Assembly (NCBI GenBank): GCA_934307695.1
Contig: CAKRCS010000002.1
Location: 1-64,000 of the forward strand
Origin: an uncultured Agathobacter sp.
Lineage (GTDB): Bacteria > Bacillota > Clostridia > Lachnospirales > Lachnospiraceae
Direction: 5' to 3'
Length of the DNA stretch: 64,000 nt
A program made the translations under genes and the position numbers. Positions within the stretch are counted from its first letter, which is position 1. Every line of letters begins with the position of its first letter. Below the pieces are notes generated by a model. It had not been told where the DNA came from, ran no database searches, and saw nothing but the letters and a program-made list of their open reading frames with translations. Of the stretch, positions 60,820-64,000 are shown piece by piece.

Positions 60820-61425
60820 TCACGCTTTCATGCATTTTAGGATGTCACTGCTACGAAATCCCCGCCTTAGAATGTACTGATAGATTCTCGCAAACTCCTT
60901 CTGATCACAATTCTCCGGTTCATAATGCCGCTTGGCAAGCAGCGCCATGATCTGCTCTGTCTCATCCCCATCACAGCCGTCCTCGACCGCCCGCTCTGCA
61001 ACGTCACGCTCCACCCCCTTTGCAAGAAGCTTCTGCTTGAGCTGTCCCCTGCTCATCCGATCCTTGTGATACTGCACATAGGTGGCAGCATAACGCTCGT
61101 CGTCGAGATAGTGAAAATCCTTCACATACTGGATAGCATCGTCAATGCAGTCCTGCGGATATTCCCCGGCAGCCAGCTTGTCGCGGAGTTGGCGCTCCGT
61201 GCGATCCATCTGCTCAAGCAGATGCATAGTGCGCTTCTTTGCGCGCTTTCCGAGCGTATTTTTCATCAGATCCTCATACTGCCTGTAAGACAAAGAGGCA
61301 TGCTCCTGTATCCGATAGGTGCGTGCCTCTCCTCTGTAAAGCAGACAAGTGATTCCATTGGAAAACTTCACCCGAAGCTTTCCCTTTCCAACCGGCTCAC
61401 AGCCGATCACCTCTACACTGTCCAT
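60820..61425 (-). CDS. recX: Recombination regulator RecX
   Basis: The 201-residue protein has the RecX form, with three tandem three-helix repeats (ASLSYRQYEDLMKN, DAIQYVKDFHYLDDERYAATYV, GQLKQKLLAKGVERDVAERAVED). RecX binds RecA filaments and tunes their activity. It lies 9 bp after recA, so the two are co-transcribed under the SOS box. Confidence 0.93.
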   Translation of the reverse strand: MDSVEVIGCEPVGKGKLRVKFSNGITCLLYRGEARTYRIQEHASLSYRQYEDLMKNTLGKRAKKRTMHLLEQMDRTERQLRDKLAAGEYPQDCIDDAIQYVKDFHYLDDERYAATYVQYHKDRMSRGQLKQKLLAKGVERDVAERAVEDGCDGDETEQIMALLAKRHYEPENCDQKEFARIYQYILRRGFRSSDILKCMKA

Positions 61426-61434
61426 AGCCTGCTG

Positions 61435-62469
61435 TTATTCTTTCTCGGTGTTCTCTTCCGGCGCTTCCTCTTCCTGCTCTGCGAAGAAATGCTCGCGCAC
61501 CTTCTCCTCGATCATCGCGGCAAATGCCGGGTTATCACGCAGATAAGTCTTGGCATTCTCACGTCCCTGGCCGATCTTATCGCCCTCGTAAGCATACCAC
61601 GCACCGGACTTATTGATGATATTCAGATCTGATGCAAGGTCTAAGATGTCACCCTCTCTGGAAATTCCCTGACCAAACATAATATCAAACTCTGCTTCCT
61701 TAAATGGCGGTGCAACCTTGTTCTTTACGATCTTTACGCGGACATGGTTACCAACGACCTCTCCTGCCTGCTTCAAGGATTCTACTCGTCTGACATCCAG
61801 ACGGACAGATGCATAGAACTTAAGCGCACGTCCACCGGTCGTCGTCTCCGGGTTACCAAACATCACGCCAACCTTCTCACGAAGCTGATTGATAAAGATA
61901 ACGATACAGTTGGACTTGCTGATCACACCGGTCAACTTACGAAGTGCCTGGCTCATAAGTCTTGCCTGTAAGCCCACATGGGAATCACCCATGTCACCAT
62001 CAATCTCCGCCTTCGGAACAAGGGCTGCGACAGAATCGACAACAACGATATCTACCGCACCGGAGCGCACCATCGTCTCGGTGATCTCAAGCGCCTGCTC
62101 TCCACAGTCCGGCTGTGATATGTAAAGATTGTCAATATCTACTCCGATATTCTTCGCGTATACCGGATCAAGTGCGTGCTCCGCATCAATAAATCCGGCA
62201 ATTCCGCCCATCTTCTGAACCTCTGCAACGCAGTGCAGGGCAACGGTTGTCTTACCACTGGATTCCGGTCCGTAGATCTCGATGATACGTCCCTTTGGCA
62301 GCCCGCCGATTCCAAGTGCAATATCAAGACTTAAAGATCCGGTCGGCACCGTCTCAACATTCATGTGTGCGGCATTGTCACCAAGCTTCATGACAGATCC
62401 CTTACCATACTGCTTCTCAATCTGTGCAATTGCCGCGTCCAATGCTTTCAATTTATCTTCTTTTGCCAT
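61435..62469 (-). CDS. recA: RecA recombinase
   Basis: The 344-residue protein starts [20 protein letters not shown], with ATG at 62469 behind AAAGGAGA. Walker [22 protein letters not shown], Walker [12 protein letters not shown] and L2 loop [16 protein letters not shown] are all intact. It forms filaments on single-stranded DNA, drives strand exchange and induces LexA cleavage. A LexA box lies 19 bp upstream of the start codon. Confidence 0.99.
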   Translation of the reverse strand: MAKEDKLKALDAAIAQIEKQYGKGSVMKLGDNAAHMNVETVPTGSLSLDIALGIGGLPKGRIIEIYGPESSGKTTVALHCVAEVQKMGGIAGFIDAEHALDPVYAKNIGVDIDNLYISQPDCGEQALEITETMVRSGAVDIVVVDSVAALVPKAEIDGDMGDSHVGLQARLMSQALRKLTGVISKSNCIVIFINQLREKVGVMFGNPETTTGGRALKFYASVRLDVRRVESLKQAGEVVGNHVRVKIVKNKVAPPFKEAEFDIMFGQGISREGDILDLASDLNIINKSGAWYAYEGDKIGQGRENAKTYLRDNPAFAAMIEEKVREHFFAEQEEEAPEENTEKE

Positions 62470-62487
62470 AGTTAATCTCCTTTTGTT

Positions 62488-62501
62488 CGAACTTATGTTC
62501 G
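62488..62501. promoter_or_regulatory. LexA (SOS) box of recA
   Basis: CGAACTTATGTTCG matches the Gram-positive SOS consensus (CGAAC-N4-GTTCG) exactly. It lies between the promoter and the ribosome site. Confidence 0.88.
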
Positions 62502-62512
62502 TCTCTTGTTTC

Positions 62513-62541
62513 ATAGTAGTATACTTTTACTTCTTTGTCAA
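62513..62541 (-). promoter_or_regulatory. Promoter of recA
   Basis: On the minus strand TTGACA (62541-62536) and TACTAT (62518-62513) are separated by 17 bp; the LexA box follows at the start of the transcript. Confidence 0.75.
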
Positions 62542-62586
62542 CCACAAAACTCTAAAAAAGGGAAAAACAGCGAATATGCTGTATAA

Positions 62587-62618
62587 GAAAAAAGAGCAGT
62601 CGCTTTTGCAACTACTCT
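62587..62618 (-). terminator. Terminator of trxA
   Basis: On the minus strand AGAGTAGTTGC, AAAA, GCGACTGCTCT gives an 11-bp stem with two G-U pairs, then six T. It insulates recA from trxA. Confidence 0.9.
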
Positions 62619-62637
62619 CATTATACCGATTATTCCA

Positions 62638-62964
62638 TTAACCGTCAATAAGCGTATTCAAATAATCCATGATCGTCTGCTTGTCCTGCAGTCCGACCAT
62701 GCGCTCCTGAAATACACCTTTATTCATAAATACAAGTGTCGGGATGCTGACTACGCGGTAATCCAGCGCAAGTGAAGGCTGTTCGTCCACATTGACCTTG
62801 CACACTTTAACCTTTCCAGCCATCTCTTCTGCAATCTCGTCCACGATTGGTCCCTGCATCATGCATGGTCCACACCAGCTCGCCCAGAAATCAATTACAA
62901 CCGGCACATCTGCGCCAAGCACTTCCTGCTCAAAAGTATCCTTCGTTAATTCTACAACACTCAT
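62638..62964 (-). CDS. trxA: Thioredoxin
   Basis: The 108-residue protein has the active site WASWCGPC (C31, C34), the cis-proline segment VVSIPTLVFM and normal length. It reduces protein disulfides with electrons from thioredoxin reductase. Residues after the active site read MMQGP in place of the usual KMLAP/KAIAP. Single gene with a terminator; RBS AAAGGA. Confidence 0.96.
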   Translation of the reverse strand: MSVVELTKDTFEQEVLGADVPVVIDFWASWCGPCMMQGPIVDEIAEEMAGKVKVCKVNVDEQPSLALDYRVVSIPTLVFMNKGVFQERMVGLQDKQTIMDYLNTLIDG

Positions 62965-63088
62965 TTTTCTTCCATCCTTTCTTCGCTTATTTTATCTATG
63001 CCAATCCAGACGGACAGTCTCCGGCTTCATGCAGCCAATAATCAGCCACCTGTATATGCAGCCGGATGCCCATTCTGGATATCACACA

Positions 63089-64000
63089 CTAATTGCGGCT
63101 GAACTCCTCAAGAACCAGTCCTTTGTTGCGGTCGAGCACCATGCCGACGCTCCATGCATTGACAAACAGAAGCAGCGGATTGCCCTTCATATCCATGACC
63201 TTCTTCATATCGGAGGTTCCAACGATCGCATCCACATCCGTCTCCTCCTTATTCGCGATCCAGCGGATATGCTCATACGGAAGATTCTCCAGACGGATCT
63301 CCACATTGTATTCATTCTCCAGACGGAACCGCAGAACATCAAACTGCAGGACACCTACTACACCTACTATGATTTCCTCCATGCCGCCTTTGTATTCCTG
63401 GAAAATCTGAATCGCACCTTCCTGCGCGATCTGTGTCACGCCCTTTACGAACTGCTTGCGCTTCATGGAATCCACAAGGCGCACGCGCGCGAAGTGCTCC
63501 GGAGCGAAGGTCGGAATACCCTCAAACGCAAATTTTTCCTTGGCGGTGGTAAGCGTATCTCCGATTGAGAAGATGCCCGGATCGAAAATACCGATAATAT
63601 CTCCGGCATACGCCTCCTCGATCATTTTGCGCTCGTCCGCCATCATCTGCTGTGGCTGGGACAGCTTGATATTCTTCTGTCCCTGCACATGGTAGACCTC
63701 CATGCCGGCGGTAAACTTGCCGGAACAGATACGCATAAATGCGATACGGTCTCTGTGGTTCTTGTTCATATTTGCCTGAATCTTAAATACAAACGCGGAA
63801 AAATCCTCACGGAACGGATCGATCATTCCCTGATCTGACTTTCTTGCAAGCGGTGCGTAAGTCATCTGCAAAAAGTGCTGCAAAAATGTCTCCACACCAA
63901 AGTTGGTAAGAGCCGATCCGAAAAATACCGGGGAAAGCTCTCCCTTTGTCACCTGATCGATGTCAAAGGTTGCGCTTGCACCATCCAAAAGCTCGATTTC
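63089..64000 (-). CDS. prfC: Peptide chain release factor 3 (5' part beyond window)
   Basis: The last 303 codons are present; the GTPase start lies beyond position 64000. The part seen has VFFGSALTNFGVETFLQHFLQM, the EF-G-like domain II (DRIAFMRICSGKFTAGM) and RF3 features such as SQPQQMMADER and VVGVLQFDVLRFRLENEYNV. RF3 uses GTP to recycle RF1 and RF2 after stop-codon release. Its end, FSRN, is complete. No terminator was found in the 120 bp before trxA. Confidence 0.95.
   Translation of the reverse strand, partial: EIELLDGASATFDIDQVTKGELSPVFFGSALTNFGVETFLQHFLQMTYAPLARKSDQGMIDPFREDFSAFVFKIQANMNKNHRDRIAFMRICSGKFTAGMEVYHVQGQKNIKLSQPQQMMADERKMIEEAYAGDIIGIFDPGIFSIGDTLTTAKEKFAFEGIPTFAPEHFARVRLVDSMKRKQFVKGVTQIAQEGAIQIFQEYKGGMEEIIVGVVGVLQFDVLRFRLENEYNVEIRLENLPYEHIRWIANKEETDVDAIVGTSDMKKVMDMKGNPLLLFVNAWSVGMVLDRNKGLVLEEFSRN

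Overview
The window reads as chromosome of a spore-forming, Gram-positive anaerobe of the Lachnospiraceae, probably close to Roseburia/Agathobacter. The reasons are the cotJ, spoIVA and SpoIIM-like sporulation genes, a DUF5716/DUF5717 gene pair that I know from this family, an electron-bifurcating NfnAB pair, a T-box-controlled trp operon, gut-polysaccharide enzymes (GH3, GH36, GH13 pullulanase, GH77) and a FliB flagellin methylase. Nearly all genes lie on the minus strand. Only the ClC channel and the DAHP synthase, plus two tRNAs, are on the plus strand.

Layout. 1-3.4 kb: a partial ORF6N/PLD-like gene with unusual 'TTTGCGGTC' palindromes, a small HTH protein, tRNA-Ala, a 135-bp structured repeat, then a cotJABC-holin operon. 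3.4-10.4 kb: a four-gene operon of unknown function (giant DUF5717 protein, Hsp70/actin-like DUF5716 protein, TPR protein, coiled-coil membrane protein). 10.4-20.2 kb: P-type ATPase, nfnAB, two CobW-type GTPases (one with a His-rich tandem repeat, one fused to a YcgQ/DUF1980-like domain), an ABC exporter and a large 565-bp foldback element. 20.2-28.9 kb: rpsU, alaS with a coupled small membrane protein, an MBL-fold hydrolase, purine nucleoside phosphorylase, a YczE-like membrane protein, spoIVA and malQ. 29-34.2 kb: ClC channel, pullulanase, fliB, bioY. 34.2-42.2 kb: trpEGCFBAD plus asparaginase behind a Trp T-box; trpE appears translationally coupled to an 18-codon upstream ORF. 42.2-51.4 kb: a domain-permuted GH3 beta-glucosidase, thymidine kinase, GH36 alpha-galactosidase, a GPH sugar symporter, a GT-B-like protein of unknown function and a TetR regulator flanked by two matching operators. 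51.5-64 kb: tRNA-Arg, a second copy of the 135-bp repeat, a MetH-activation-domain protein, a predicted beta-helix surface protein, aroD, DAHP synthase, SpoIIM-like/NUDIX/HAD genes, rny, recX, recA with an SOS box, trxA and the 3' part of prfC.

The genes suggest a starch/galactoside-fermenting, sporulating cell with tRNA-sensed tryptophan synthesis. The shikimate genes aroD and DAHP synthase supply the trp pathway's precursor. The best candidates for undescribed biology are the DUF5717/DUF5716 operon, the ORF6N palindrome set, the paired 135-bp terminator-linked repeat, the large foldback element and the cotJ-linked holin. No CRISPR array, transposase, prophage block or replication origin was seen.
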